Of a stretch of 64,000 bases of DNA, positions 45,725-55,558 are shown in pieces; positions within the stretch are counted from its first letter, which is position 1, and the number at the start of each line of letters is the position of its first letter. The DNA is taken from positions 1 through 64,000 of the forward strand of contig NZ_JAASQI010000008.1 in the NCBI RefSeq assembly GCF_011762225.1. Reading direction: 5' to 3'. This DNA is from Pseudochelatococcus lubricantis. Its GTDB lineage: Bacteria; Pseudomonadota; Alphaproteobacteria; Rhizobiales; Beijerinckiaceae. The position numbers were made by a program, and so were the translations under genes. Under the pieces are notes generated by a model. That model saw nothing but the letters and a program-made list of their open reading frames with translations, ran no database searches and was not told the DNA's origin.

Positions 45725-47206
45725 TCAGCCCGCTTCGGCGAGCAGCGCCGCCTGGCGCGGGGCCTCGCCGTCGACATCGGTGAGCGGCGTGGGATAATCG
45801 CCGGTGAAGCAGTGGTCGGCGAACTGCGGCCGCCGGGGGTCGCGCCCCTGATAGCCGCAGGCGCGGTAGATGCCGTCCACCGACAGGAAGGCCAGAGAAT
45901 CGGCGCCAATGAGCGCCCGCATCTCCTCCACCGAGTGCGTGGCGGCGAGCAGCTTCTCCCGCTCGGGCGTATCGATGCCATAGTAGTCGGGATGCGTGAT
46001 CGGCGGGCTCGCGATGCGGAAATGCACCTCGCGCGCGCCGGCGTCGCGCATCATTTGCACGATCTTCATCGAGGTGGTGCCGCGCACGATGGAATCGTCT
46101 ACGAGCACGATGCGCTTGCCCTCCACCGCGCCCCGGTTGGCGGAGTGCTTCATGCGCACGCCAAGCTCGCGCACCGACTGCGTGGGCTGAATGAAGGTGC
46201 GCCCGATATAATGGTTGCGGATGATGCCGAGTTCGTAGGGAATGTCGCAGGCGCGCGCGTAGCCTATGGCGGCCGGCACGCCGGAGTCCGGCACCGGCAC
46301 CACGACATCGGCCGCCGCCGGCGCCTCAAGGGCGAGCTGCGCGCCCATCTTCTTGCGTACGTCATAGACGCTGCGCCCGTGGACGATGGAATCGGGACGG
46401 GCGAAATAGATGTATTCGAAGATGCAGGGGCGCATCGGCTGTGCCACGAAGGGCTTGATGGACTCGATGCCGTCATCGTCGATGACGATGATCTCGCCGT
46501 TCTCCACGTCGCGGATGAACTGCGCGCCGATGATGTCGAGCGCGCACGTCTCGGAAGCCAGGATGTAATGGCCGTCGAGCTGGCCGAGCACCAGCGGGCG
46601 GATGCCGAGCGGATCGCGCGCGCCGACGAGCTTCTTGTTGGTGAGGCCGACGAAGGAATAGGCGCCTTCGAGCTGCACCAGCGCGTCGATGAAGCGATCG
46701 ACGAAGCGGCTGTGGCGGCTTCTGGCGACGAGGTGCAGGATCACTTCCGTATCGCTCGTCGACTGGCAGATGGCGCCCTCTCGCACCAGCCTGCTGCGCA
46801 GCGTCAGCCCGTTGGTGAGGTTGCCGTTGTGCGCCACGGCGAAGCCGCCGCCCGCGAGTTCCGCGAACAGCGGCTGAACGTTGCGCAGCATCGTCTCGCC
46901 CGTCGTGGCGTAGCGCACGTGGCCGATGGCGGAATTGCCGGCGAGCTGTCGGATGACATCGTGGTCCGAGAAGGCGTCGCCGACGAGGCCGAGACGCCGC
47001 TCGGAATGGAAGCGCGCGCCATCGAAGGAGACGATGCCCGTGGCCTCCTGTCCACGGTGCTGCAGGGCGTGCAGCCCCAGCGCCGTGATGGTGGCGGCCT
47101 CCGGATGTCCGTATATGCCGAATACGCCGCATTCCTCGCGCAGCGTATCATCGTCGGGATCGAAGTCCCAAGCGGAAAGCAGGTCTGTGGACCGACCGTT
47201 ATCCAT
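45725..47206 (-). CDS. purF: amidophosphoribosyltransferase, first enzyme of purine synthesis
   Basis: A 493-residue enzyme that makes phosphoribosylamine from PRPP and glutamine. The nucleophile Cys is in EECGVFGIYG near residue 26, after a short propeptide. The PRPP motif is VLVDDSIVRGTTS. The frame opens 48 bp earlier, but GGAGG 8 bases before the ATG at 47206 fixes this start. Two hairpins lie in its leader. It sits downstream of cvpA, the usual partner. Confidence 0.95.
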   Translation of the reverse strand: MDNGRSTDLLSAWDFDPDDDTLREECGVFGIYGHPEAATITALGLHALQHRGQEATGIVSFDGARFHSERRLGLVGDAFSDHDVIRQLAGNSAIGHVRYATTGETMLRNVQPLFAELAGGGFAVAHNGNLTNGLTLRSRLVREGAICQSTSDTEVILHLVARSRHSRFVDRFIDALVQLEGAYSFVGLTNKKLVGARDPLGIRPLVLGQLDGHYILASETCALDIIGAQFIRDVENGEIIVIDDDGIESIKPFVAQPMRPCIFEYIYFARPDSIVHGRSVYDVRKKMGAQLALEAPAAADVVVPVPDSGVPAAIGYARACDIPYELGIIRNHYIGRTFIQPTQSVRELGVRMKHSANRGAVEGKRIVLVDDSIVRGTTSMKIVQMMRDAGAREVHFRIASPPITHPDYYGIDTPEREKLLAATHSVEEMRALIGADSLAFLSVDGIYRACGYQGRDPRRPQFADHCFTGDYPTPLTDVDGEAPRQAALLAEAG

Positions 47207-47367
47207 CGAACATCCTCCGATAGCCTTGCGCCGCAACACGCTTCCTGACGACATCCCCTGCCGGAAGGCCGGGAACGGGCCGGAAATGGGGCGACAGGCC
47301 TTCGCTCCTTGCCGGCAACGATCATGTGCGCGATGAGCGCCGGGAATACCACCCTTGCGGGTGCACG

Positions 47368-47443
47368 ACAGCCCTGCTTCACAGGACTGTCATACAGCAT
47401 CCGTGCCGGGAATCGCGAAGCAAATTTTCGCGATTCCCGGCAC
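47368..47443. promoter_or_regulatory. tandem hairpins between cvpA and purF
   Basis: GTGCCGGGAATCGCGAA (47403-47419) and its perfect inverted copy (47427-47443) make a 17-bp stem with a 7-base loop. ACAGCCCTG/CAGGACTGT (47368-47390), with one mismatch, makes a second. No T tract follows on the transcribed strand, so this looks more like a structured leader or processing site than a standard terminator. Confidence 0.55.
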
Positions 47444-47480
47444 GATACACGCTATTCCGTGGCGCCTGCCGCAGACCGCG

Positions 47481-48092
47481 TCACTGCGTCCGCGTCGGGC
47501 CGCCGAGCAACTGCTGGATCTGGTCGCCGGAGCCCTGTCCGGGATCGGCGTCGGCGGGCGAGGCGTCGTCGCCCGCCTGCTGCGGCTTGACCTTCTGCAG
47601 GATGGCGTTGCCGAAATCGGCGGGCAGCAGCGCCAGCAGGCCGTCGCCGGTGCTTTGCAGCAGTGGGCGCGACTTGGCGTCGCGCGCCCATTCGGGCTGC
47701 GCCTCGGGCTTCACGAGCCAGTTGAAGAACAGGAAGGCGATGGCGCAGATCAGGATGCCGCGCGCTGCTCCGAACACGAAGCCGAGCGAGCGGTCGACGG
47801 CGCCGATGCGCGAATCGAGGATGAGGTCCGAAATCTGCACCGTCACGAAGGAGACCAGCACCAGCGTGACGATGAACACTGCGGCGATCGCTGCCACCTG
47901 CGCCACTGTCGGATTGGAGATGTAGGGCTCCAGATGCGGCAGCACGAAGGGGTGCAGATAGAGCGCCGCGATGGCGGCCGCTATCCACGAGACGATCGCC
48001 AGCACCTCCCGCGTGAAACCGCGTACGGAGGCGAGCAGCGACGAGATCAGCACGACGCCGATAACGATCAGATCAAGCAGGGCGATAGGCAT
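47481..48092 (-). CDS. cvpA: CvpA-family membrane protein
   Basis: A 203-residue protein with four hydrophobic spans (ALLDLIVIGVVLISSLLASV; VLAIVSWIAAAIAALYL; AAIAAVFIVTLVLVSFVTV; GILICAIAFLFFNWL) and RGFTREVL, typical of CvpA. The C-terminus is a charged, disordered tail. A TTG 21 bp upstream is possible; AAGG before the ATG at 48092 favours this start. It is the standard upstream neighbour of purF. Confidence 0.9.
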   Translation of the reverse strand: MPIALLDLIVIGVVLISSLLASVRGFTREVLAIVSWIAAAIAALYLHPFVLPHLEPYISNPTVAQVAAIAAVFIVTLVLVSFVTVQISDLILDSRIGAVDRSLGFVFGAARGILICAIAFLFFNWLVKPEAQPEWARDAKSRPLLQSTGDGLLALLPADFGNAILQKVKPQQAGDDASPADADPGQGSGDQIQQLLGGPTRTQ

Positions 48093-48225
48093 GGACCGGC
48101 ACCTTGGTGGCAAGCGGGACGGGTGGAAGGACGCGCACGGCGGAACACATTCGGGAAGATGTGGTGCACATACGGGTCATGGCTGCGAATGTTGTCCGTG
48201 TGTATAGCGGCAGAATTGCGCCGCG

Positions 48226-49641
48226 TCACCTGTCCGCGCTCAGGCTGCGCCGCTCGCGCGGGGTCTGTGGCCGCCGTGCCGCGATGGCGGCGACGAGATC
48301 GGCGATATGGCCGAGGCTCTGCAGCGCCAGCGGCGAGGCGTCCGGCGCGTCCTTCAGGGCCGCGGGCACCACGGCGCGGCTGAAGCCGAGCTTGCCGGCC
48401 TCCTTCAGTCGCGCGGGCGCCTGGGCCACGGGCCGGATCGCGCCCGACAGGCCGATTTCGCCGAAATAGACGGTCTCCGGCGACAGCGGCGCGCCGGCGA
48501 GCGAGGAGATGAGGGCTGCGGCGGCGGCGAGGTCGGCCGCCGGCTCGTTGATGCGCAGGCCGCCGGCCACGTTGAGGTAGACGTCATGCTGGCCAAGCTT
48601 CAGCCCGCCGCGGGCCTCCAGCACCGCCAGCACCATGGACAGGCGGCTCGGGTCCCAGCCGACCACGGCCCGGCGCGGCGTGCCCAGCGACGAGGGGGCG
48701 ACGAGTGCCTGTATTTCCACCAGCAGCGGGCGCGTGCCCTCCATGCCGGCGAACACGGCGGTGCCCGGCGCGGAAAGGTCGCGCCCGGCCAGAAACAACG
48801 CTGACGGGTTCGCCACTTCGGACAGGCCATGCCCGGTCATCTCGAACACGCCGATTTCGTCGGTCGGGCCGAAGCGATTCTTCACCGCGCGCAGGATGCG
48901 GAAATGATGGCCGCTGTCGCCCTCGAACGACACCACCGCATCCACCATGTGCTCGACGACGCGCGGCCCCGCGATCTGCCCATCCTTGGTGACGTGGCCG
49001 ACGAGGATGACGGTGGTACCCGTGGTCTTCGCGAAGCGGATCAACGCCTGCGCGCTGCCGCGCACCTGCGTCACCGTGCCGGGCGCCGCCTCGACGGCGC
49101 TGCTCCACATGGTCTGAATGGAGTCGATCACCGCGAGCTGCGGAGGTGCGCCCGCGCCGAGCGTCGCGACGATGTCCTCGACGTTGGTTTCGGCCGCGAG
49201 TTCCACCGGCGCGTCGGTGAGGCCCAGCCGTTCGGCGCGCAGGCGCACCTGTGCCACCGCTTCCTCGCCCGAGATATAGGCAACCCGCCGGCCCCGGCGT
49301 GCCAGCGCCGCGCAGGCCTGCGTGAGCAGGGTCGACTTGCCGATGCCCGGGTCGCCGCCGATCAGGATCACCGATCCCGGTACGAAGCCGCCACCCGTCA
49401 CCCGGTCGAGTTCCGCGATGCCGGAGGCGACGCGCGGCGCCTCGCGGCTGTCGCCCTTCAGGCCCTCCAGCGCGAACACTCGGCCCTTGCCGCGCGCACC
49501 GCCGCGCACCGCCCCCGCGACGGGCGCGGCCACGGCTTCCTGCGCCAGCGTGTTCCAGCCGCCGCAGGCGTCGCATTTGCCCTGCCAGCGCGAATAGACC
49601 GCGCCGCAGCTCTGGCAGATGTAGGAGGGGGAGCGCGCCAA
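48226..49641 (-). CDS. radA: DNA repair protein RadA
   Basis: A 471-residue recombination ATPase/helicase that extends D-loops. It has an N-terminal C4 zinc finger (CQSCGAVY, CDACGGW), Walker A GGDPGIGKSTLL, the RadA-specific KNRFG, and a C-terminal Lon-like domain. Length is normal. It is followed leftward by cvpA. Confidence 0.96.
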   Translation of the reverse strand: MARSPSYICQSCGAVYSRWQGKCDACGGWNTLAQEAVAAPVAGAVRGGARGKGRVFALEGLKGDSREAPRVASGIAELDRVTGGGFVPGSVILIGGDPGIGKSTLLTQACAALARRGRRVAYISGEEAVAQVRLRAERLGLTDAPVELAAETNVEDIVATLGAGAPPQLAVIDSIQTMWSSAVEAAPGTVTQVRGSAQALIRFAKTTGTTVILVGHVTKDGQIAGPRVVEHMVDAVVSFEGDSGHHFRILRAVKNRFGPTDEIGVFEMTGHGLSEVANPSALFLAGRDLSAPGTAVFAGMEGTRPLLVEIQALVAPSSLGTPRRAVVGWDPSRLSMVLAVLEARGGLKLGQHDVYLNVAGGLRINEPAADLAAAAALISSLAGAPLSPETVYFGEIGLSGAIRPVAQAPARLKEAGKLGFSRAVVPAALKDAPDASPLALQSLGHIADLVAAIAARRPQTPRERRSLSADR

Positions 49642-49680
49642 ATGTCAGGCCTTGTCTTGTGTTTCAGAAGCGCCTGCGTG

Positions 49681-51171
49681 TCAGAACTGATCCGGCATAT
49701 GGTCGTCGCTCGCCAGATTGCCGAAGCGTGTGACGTCGGCCTGGAACGAGAGGCGCACCGTGCCGGTGGGGCCGTGGCGCTGCTTGCCGATGATGAGTTC
49801 GGCCGTGCCGTGTGCCTGATCCATCTCCGCCTGCCACTTGAAATATTCCTCGCTGCCCATCTTGGGCTCCTTGTTCTTGAGGTAATACTCCTCGCGGAAC
49901 ACGAACAGCACCACGTCGGCGTCCTGTTCGATGGAGCCCGATTCGCGCAGGTCCGACAGCTGCGGGCGCTTGTCGTCGCGCTGCTCGACCTGGCGCGAGA
50001 GCTGCGACAGCGCCATGATCGGCACGGCCAGCTCCTTGGCGAGCGCCTTGAGCCCGGTGGTGATCTCGGTCAGTTCCTGCACGCGGTTGTCGCCGCGCTT
50101 CGTTGAGCCGGAGAGCAATTGCAGGTAGTCGACCACCAGAAAATCAAGCCCGCGCTGGCGCTTCAGTCGCCGCGCGCGCGCCGCGAGCTGGGCGATGGAG
50201 ATGCCGCCCGTCTGGTCGATATAGAAGGGCAGCATCTGCATTTCGCGCGCCACGTCCGACACCCTGTAGAATTCCTCCTCGGCGATGTCGCCGCGGCGGA
50301 TCTTGTAGGAGGGCACGCCGGACTGCTCGGCGATGATACGGGTGGCGAGCTGTTCGGCCGACATTTCGAGTGAGAAGAAGCCGACGATGCCGCCATTGGC
50401 CGTCTTCACCGCGCCGTCGGGCTGCTTCTCGCCCCGCCAGGCGCGGGCGACGTTGAAGGCGATGTTCGTGGCGAGCGCCGTCTTGCCCATGCCGGGACGC
50501 CCGGCGAGGATGATCAGGTCCGAGGACTGCAGGCCGCCCATGGTGCGGTCGACATCGGTAAGCCCGGTAGCGATGCCCGAAAGGTTGCCGTCGCGCTTGT
50601 AGGCGGCGGCGGCGACGCTGATGGCGGTGGTCAGCGCATCCGAAAAGCGCATGAAGCCGCCTTCGTAGCGGCCGGTTTCGGCAAGCTTGTAAAGGCGCTG
50701 CTCGGCGGTCTCGATCTGCTCGCGGGGGCTCGAATCGACCGGGGCGTCATAGGCGGTGTTGACGATGTCCTCGCCGATGGCGATCAGCTCACGCCGCACC
50801 GCGAGGTCGTGAATCGCGCGGCCGTAGTCCTCGGCGTTGATGACGGTGGTCGCCTCCGCCGCCAGCCGCGCCAGATATTGCGGGATGGTGATGCCGCCGA
50901 GATCGTGGTCGCCGAGGAAGGTCTTCAGCGTGATCGGCGTCGCGACCTTGCCCGCCTTGATCAGGGAGGACGCGACCTCGAAGATGCGCCGGTGGATATC
51001 CTCCTGAAAATGCCCCGGCTCCAGAAAATCCGAGACGCGGAAATAGGCGTCGTTGTTGACGAGAACGGCCCCGAGCAACGCCTGTTCGGCGTCGATGTTG
51101 TGCGGCACCTGCCGGTACTGCGGCTCCTGTCCGGTATCCAGCCTTGCCACGAGCGAATTGACGATGCTCAT
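49681..51171 (-). CDS. dnaB: replicative DNA helicase DnaB
   Basis: A 496-residue hexameric replication helicase. The N-terminal DnaB domain (HNIDAEQALLGAVLVNN) is followed by a RecA-like core with Walker A GRPGMGKTALA, FSLEMSAEQL and VVDYLQLL. The frame opens 30 bp earlier, but MSIVNSLVARLD is the likely N-terminus. It lies 39 bp upstream of radA on the same strand; an alanine racemase gene that often separates them is absent. Confidence 0.95.
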   Translation of the reverse strand: MSIVNSLVARLDTGQEPQYRQVPHNIDAEQALLGAVLVNNDAYFRVSDFLEPGHFQEDIHRRIFEVASSLIKAGKVATPITLKTFLGDHDLGGITIPQYLARLAAEATTVINAEDYGRAIHDLAVRRELIAIGEDIVNTAYDAPVDSSPREQIETAEQRLYKLAETGRYEGGFMRFSDALTTAISVAAAAYKRDGNLSGIATGLTDVDRTMGGLQSSDLIILAGRPGMGKTALATNIAFNVARAWRGEKQPDGAVKTANGGIVGFFSLEMSAEQLATRIIAEQSGVPSYKIRRGDIAEEEFYRVSDVAREMQMLPFYIDQTGGISIAQLAARARRLKRQRGLDFLVVDYLQLLSGSTKRGDNRVQELTEITTGLKALAKELAVPIMALSQLSRQVEQRDDKRPQLSDLRESGSIEQDADVVLFVFREEYYLKNKEPKMGSEEYFKWQAEMDQAHGTAELIIGKQRHGPTGTVRLSFQADVTRFGNLASDDHMPDQF

Positions 51172-51295
51172 TCCCACCCCACCGGCGCGCGGATTTCCCA
51201 CGATTGCGACTCACCCGTCATCGTAGAGAGATTCCCGGCGGCGGGGTACTCCCGAACCGCCGGGAAGGGACGTTTCCCCGCAATGCACCTGCGGG

Positions 51296-52639
51296 TCACT
51301 CGCCCGCCTGCCGCAGGCCGCCGTCGTTGTCCTGCGCCAGAAGCTCCGCCTCGCGCCGGCGCAGCATCGCCTCCTGCCGGGCGATATAGTCGCGGGTGAG
51401 GGGCACTGCGTCCTGCCGCCGCGCGAGCTGTATCTGAAACACCATCATGCCGTCGTGCCGGAAGGCCATCTCGGAGCCCGCCAGGTAGAAGTCGAACATG
51501 CGGAAGAAGCGCTCGTCGAACAACGCCAGCACCTCGTCGCGCCGGGCGTGGAACCGCCGCCGCCATGCCTTGAGGGTTTCGGCGTAATGCAGGCGCAGGA
51601 TTTCGATGTCCGTGACGACGAGCCCCGCACGCTCGATGGCCGGAAGCACTTCGGAGAGCGCCGGGATGTAGCCGCCGGGGAAAATGTAACGGGCGATCCA
51701 CGGGTTGGTGCTGCCCGCCCCGTCCATCCGCCCGATGGCGTGCAGCAGCATCACGCCGTTATCCGCGAGCAGCTTCGCCGCCTTGTCGAAAAACACCTGA
51801 TACCACGGCACGCCGACATGCTCGAACATGCCGACCGAGACGATGCGATCGTAGGTGGCGTTCAGCGTGCGGTAGTCCGCCAGCGCGAACTGCGCCCGAT
51901 CCGCGACGCCGAGTTCCTGCGCCCGGGCCTGCGAGACGCCGAGCTGCTCCCGGGACAGGGTGACACCGGTGACGGAAGCGCCGCAAAGCCGCGCCAGATA
52001 AAGCGCCATGCCGCCCCAGCCGCTGCCGATGTCGAGCACCTTGTATCCCGGCTTCATCACCAGCTTGGCGGCGATGTGGCGTTTCTTGGCGAGTTGCGCC
52101 GCTTCAAGGCCATCCGGGTCCGGCACACCGCCGGCCGGCGTTTCGGCGACGTTGCGGCCGTTCTCGCTCGCCAGCGTGCATGGCGCGCCGAGGTTCTCGA
52201 AGTAGGCGCAGGAGTACTGAAGGTCGCGGTCGAGGAACAGTTTGTAGAGGCGGCCGTCGAGATCGTAGTGATGCGCCACGTTACGGCGGGAGCGCCCGAT
52301 GAAGTTGAGCTGCGCGAACGTCCGGAATATCCGGCGCCACCAGCGCGTCAGCCGCACGGGCAGGATGGTGTCGGCGGCGTTGTAGTTGCGCATCGCGAGT
52401 GCCAGAAACTCGCCGATATCGCCCTGCCGGATTTCCAGTTCGCCGTCCATGTAAAGCTCGCCGATCCGCAGGTCCGGGTTGCGCAGCAGGCGGCGGACGG
52501 CGCGGTCTGTCTTCAGATGCATGGCAAGCGGGGGACCAGACCCGTCGCCGACGGTAAATGGCGGATGCGCGGCCACCGACACAGTCAGCGACCCCGATCG
52601 GATCAGGTGAGTGAGAACGAACCGCAGCAATTTTTCCAT
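51296..52639 (-). CDS. cfa: cyclopropane-fatty-acyl-phospholipid synthase family protein
   Basis: A 447-residue AdoMet-dependent enzyme that adds a methylene bridge to unsaturated phospholipid chains. AdoMet motif VLDIGSGWGGMALYLA lies near residue 205; SVGMFEHVG, NPWIARYIFPGGYIP and YAETLKAWRRRF are CFA-synthase signatures. GGAG 6 bases before the ATG at 52639 fixes the start. It stands between rplI and dnaB, convergent with neither. Confidence 0.92.
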   Translation of the reverse strand: MEKLLRFVLTHLIRSGSLTVSVAAHPPFTVGDGSGPPLAMHLKTDRAVRRLLRNPDLRIGELYMDGELEIRQGDIGEFLALAMRNYNAADTILPVRLTRWWRRIFRTFAQLNFIGRSRRNVAHHYDLDGRLYKLFLDRDLQYSCAYFENLGAPCTLASENGRNVAETPAGGVPDPDGLEAAQLAKKRHIAAKLVMKPGYKVLDIGSGWGGMALYLARLCGASVTGVTLSREQLGVSQARAQELGVADRAQFALADYRTLNATYDRIVSVGMFEHVGVPWYQVFFDKAAKLLADNGVMLLHAIGRMDGAGSTNPWIARYIFPGGYIPALSEVLPAIERAGLVVTDIEILRLHYAETLKAWRRRFHARRDEVLALFDERFFRMFDFYLAGSEMAFRHDGMMVFQIQLARRQDAVPLTRDYIARQEAMLRRREAELLAQDNDGGLRQAGE

Positions 52640-52734
52640 GCCCGACTCCGTATGCTTATGTTCACTCCATTCGTTCATTCCCGCATGAATTCGGGATCGC
52701 CGCCCTCCAGTTCGCAAGGTAATCCCATTCGGAC

Positions 52735-52767
52735 AAAAAACAACGGGGAGCGTCGTCGCGCCCCCCG
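52735..52767 (-). terminator. Rho-independent terminator of the rpsF-rpsR-DUF2232-rplI operon
   Basis: On the leftward strand a G/C-rich stem (52767-52744) is followed directly by a TTGTTTTTTG tract (52743-52735), about 70 bp after the rplI stop codon. A second palindrome GGCGACAA-TT-TTGTCGCC lies at 52804-52821. Together they mark the operon end before the cfa gene. Confidence 0.75.
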
Positions 52768-52839
52768 CCAACATGATCAGCAGTCCGTTTCCGGACGATT
52801 GCCGGCGACAATTTTGTCGCCGCCCCGCAATTGCGGATG

Positions 52840-53409
52840 TTATGCTTCGTCGTCTTCGCCGGCGGCATCGGCGAGCGCCGCGCCGACTTCGAGGCCGAGT
52901 TCGTCGAGGTCGATCTCCTCACGGGCGATGACTTCCTCGCCACGGCCCTGACGTTCGGCCTCCTCGGGGCTGCGGGCGACGTTCAGCGTCACCGTCACCT
53001 CGACTTCCGGATGCAGCGCCACCGGCACCGCGTGCAGGCCGAGCGTCTTGATCGGCGTGTGCAGGACGATCTGCTGGCGGTTGACGGTGAAGCCGCCCTG
53101 CGTCAGCACTTCGGCGACGTCGCGGGTCGCGACCGAACCGTACAGCACGCCCGACTCGCCGGCCTGACGGATGAGCACGAAAGTCTGCCCGCCGAGCTTC
53201 TCGCCGACGGCTGCGGCTTCCGTGCGCAGTTCGAGGTTACGGGCTTCAAGCTGGGCGCGCTGGTTCTCGAAGCGCTTCTTGTTGGTGTCCGTCGCGCGCA
53301 GCGCCTTGCCGCGCGGCAGCAGGAAATTGCGGGCATAACCGTCCTTCACGCGCACCGTGTCGCCGATCTGGCCGAGGTGGGAAACGCGCTCAAGCAGGAT
53401 GACTTCCAT
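52840..53409 (-). CDS. rplI: 50S ribosomal protein L9
   Basis: A 189-residue ribosomal protein. [20 protein letters not shown] and [16 protein letters not shown] are the L9 signature. The acidic C-terminal tail is longer than in E. coli L9, as is common in alphaproteobacteria. The frame extends 75 bp upstream, but the ATG at 53409 with AAAGGAGAAAT before it is the start. It closes the ribosomal operon. Confidence 0.97.
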   Translation of the reverse strand: MEVILLERVSHLGQIGDTVRVKDGYARNFLLPRGKALRATDTNKKRFENQRAQLEARNLELRTEAAAVGEKLGGQTFVLIRQAGESGVLYGSVATRDVAEVLTQGGFTVNRQQIVLHTPIKTLGLHAVPVALHPEVEVTVTLNVARSPEEAERQGRGEEVIAREEIDLDELGLEVGAALADAAGEDDEA

Positions 53410-53452
53410 TGTTATTTCTCCTTTTAGAGTGTCTTTTCGTTCAGTTTCAGAT

Positions 53453-54400
53453 TCAATTCGGGTTGCCGGGCGGTTGGGGCGCACGGCCGGGCCGGGCCTT
53501 CAATGCGACGGCGGCCGCGCCCGCGCCTGCCAGAATGACGATGATCCAGACCGACAACAGCAGCAGCGACAGATAGAGGAGCGCCAGCAGCGCCGGCCGC
53601 GCCCGGTTGCCCCGGGTCGCCGCATGGATCGCCGCGAGCCCCTGCAGCGCGAAGGCCGCCGCGAAGCCGCCCAGAACCGCTATCGCCGTCAAACCCGCAT
53701 AGCCGGGCAGAACGGCCGCCGCTGCAACCGCGCCGCCCGCGATCGCGAGCGAGGTGCGCGGCATGAGGGTATCGGGCAGGGAAGGCCATGGCCGCGGCAG
53801 CCGTCCCGATACCCGGACGGTGAAGGCGGCGAGCCACAGGTTGATCACCAGCATGAAGACGAAGGTCATCGCCGCGACGGCGGGCACGGCTGTGGCAACG
53901 AGGCGCACGAACTGTTCCGTATCGGCATCGTCCGGCAGGGTCGTCGACAGTTCCGCGCCGGCCAGCGCGCGAATCAGCTCTTCAAGGCTGTTCCGGTAGG
54001 TTTCATAGGAAGGGCCGAGCGCGATGGCGCCGATCAGCGTGATGAGGGCGGCTGTGGCCGCCACCCACACCAGGATGCGCCCGAGCGGATACCACTCGAT
54101 CCGGCCGGCGCTGTCCGGGCGCCCGAGCAGGGCGAGATACGCCAGCCACCACGCCGGCAGGCCGACGGCAACGGCGAACACGGCCCCGGCGGCGGGCGCG
54201 AGGACGATGGCGCTCACGACCGCGCCAACAGCGGAAGCAACCAGCCCGGCACGGTGATTCCAGCCGAGAGCAGCGATCAGGACGGGGAGGGGGGCGACAT
54301 AGGACAGCAGCAGGCCGAGCGGTGACAGCGTCGCCACCACGCCGAACAGAAGCGCGGAAACCAGGCCCGCGCCCGCGCCGATCAGGGAAATCCTTGTCAT
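53453..54400 (-). CDS. DUF2232 membrane protein
   Basis: A 315-residue polytopic membrane protein with about eight hydrophobic spans, including [20 protein letters not shown] and [21 protein letters not shown]2232 proteins lie between rpsR and rplI in many alphaproteobacteria; the function is unknown. The start at 54400 gives [10 protein letters not shown] at the N-terminus. Confidence 0.88.
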   Translation of the reverse strand: MTRISLIGAGAGLVSALLFGVVATLSPLGLLLSYVAPLPVLIAALGWNHRAGLVASAVGAVVSAIVLAPAAGAVFAVAVGLPAWWLAYLALLGRPDSAGRIEWYPLGRILVWVAATAALITLIGAIALGPSYETYRNSLEELIRALAGAELSTTLPDDADTEQFVRLVATAVPAVAAMTFVFMLVINLWLAAFTVRVSGRLPRPWPSLPDTLMPRTSLAIAGGAVAAAAVLPGYAGLTAIAVLGGFAAAFALQGLAAIHAATRGNRARPALLALLYLSLLLLSVWIIVILAGAGAAAVALKARPGRAPQPPGNPN

Positions 54401-54553
54401 CGTCCAGCTGTCCCACTGCTTTTGCAGGGTTAGAAGCGTCTGCCGCCCCAACAAACCTTCCGGCGCTGCACGACGGAAGGCGACTTGTTCATTTCGTCTC
54501 GTGACGGGTCGCGCGGTTTCGCCCGCGCGGCCCGTGGTTCGTTCAGGTGCCGC

Positions 54554-54796
54554 TTACGCGATCACGTAGGGCAGCAGGCCAAGGAAGCGCGCGCGCTTGA
54601 TCGCCTGTGCGAGTTCGCGCTGCTTCTTGGCCGACACGGCGGTGATGCGCGAGGGCACGATCTTGCCGCGCTCCGAGATGTAGCGCGACAACAGGCGCGT
54701 GTCCTTGTAGTCGATCTTCGGAGCGTTGGCGCCGGAGAACGGGCAGGTCTTGCGACGGCGGAAGAAGGGGCGACGGGGAGCCGCTGCGGTCGTCAT
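54554..54796 (-). CDS. rpsR: 30S ribosomal protein S18
   Basis: An 80-residue protein with the S18 signature: [20 protein letters not shown] and [20 protein letters not shown]. It starts 2 bp after rpsF, as usual. Confidence 0.97.
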   Translation of the reverse strand: MTTAAAPRRPFFRRRKTCPFSGANAPKIDYKDTRLLSRYISERGKIVPSRITAVSAKKQRELAQAIKRARFLGLLPYVIA

Positions 54797-54798
54797 GA

Positions 54799-55263
54799 TC
54801 AGTTCTCCTCCGATTCTTCAGCTTCAAAGTCGTCACGCGGGCGCTCACGGCGGGGGCCGCGGTCACCACGATCGCTGCGGTCAAACCGGCCGCCGCCGCG
54901 CTCGAAGCCGCCGCCGTCACGCTCGCGGCGGTCGTCGCGGTCGCGCTTCTGCAGCATGACGGACGGGCCTTCCTCAAGCTCCTCGACACGGATGGTCAGC
55001 GAGCGCAGCACGTCCTCGTTGATGCGCTGCAGGCGCTCGACCTCGGCCAGCGCCGCGGACGGGGCGTCGACGTTGAGCAGCGTGAAGTGCGCCTTGCGGT
55101 TCTTGCGGATGCGGTAGGCGAGGGACTTGATGCCCCACGGCTCGATCTTGGTGACCTTGCCGCCGCTCGTCTCGATGATGCCCTTGTACTGCTCGACAAG
55201 CGCCTCGACCTGCTGCGACGTCACGTCCGGACGCGCCAGAAAGATATGCTCGTATAAAGACAT
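54799..55263 (-). CDS. rpsF: 30S ribosomal protein S6
   Basis: A 154-residue protein. [20 protein letters not shown] and [20 protein letters not shown] are S6 signatures. The last 45 residues are an Arg/Asp/Gly-rich low-complexity tail, usual in alphaproteobacterial S6. It opens the operon; the 295-bp gap to the divergent acpS must hold both promoters, but I could not fix them. Confidence 0.97.
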   Translation of the reverse strand: MSLYEHIFLARPDVTSQQVEALVEQYKGIIETSGGKVTKIEPWGIKSLAYRIRKNRKAHFTLLNVDAPSAALAEVERLQRINEDVLRSLTIRVEELEEGPSVMLQKRDRDDRRERDGGGFERGGGRFDRSDRGDRGPRRERPRDDFEAEESEEN

Positions 55264-55558
55264 AGTGGCCTTTCAATCCTGTTTTCGACCGTCGTTCCGG
55301 CGCCAAGCCCTTCGAGCCTCGTCACCAAGGCCCGAGTGGTGTTGCGTCGAAGGCGGAGACACGGGACGAAAAGGGAGCACCCTCATGCCGCAAGGCACCG
55401 TCCGTTCAGCCCCCGGCCGGAGACAACGAGAAGCAGGCCCAATACACGACAAGCGGGCGGAAAGCAAGCTGCCCCGGGCAATTTTCCGCCCCTGCCGGCG
55501 GAGCGCTCGCGCGAGGCTTCATATATAAGGAAGCAGGCGGCAGGAGAAAGGACAAGGC

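Noticed and set aside
44058-45797. 579-codon frame on the plus strand
   Set aside because: It is the complement of guaA, the SDR gene and the end of purF; rich in Arg/His/Ala with no motif.
45812-47248. 478-codon frame on the plus strand
   Set aside because: It is the complement of purF, which is complete and well conserved.
51168-51179. TCATTCCCACCC, 11 of 12 matches to the guaA att core
   Set aside because: It lies at the dnaB start codon in normal core context, outside the ICE. A true direct repeat should be on the far left side of the element.
51455-52951. 498-codon frame on the plus strand
   Set aside because: It runs opposite the cfa gene and through the rplI terminator into rplI, so it cannot be a real gene.
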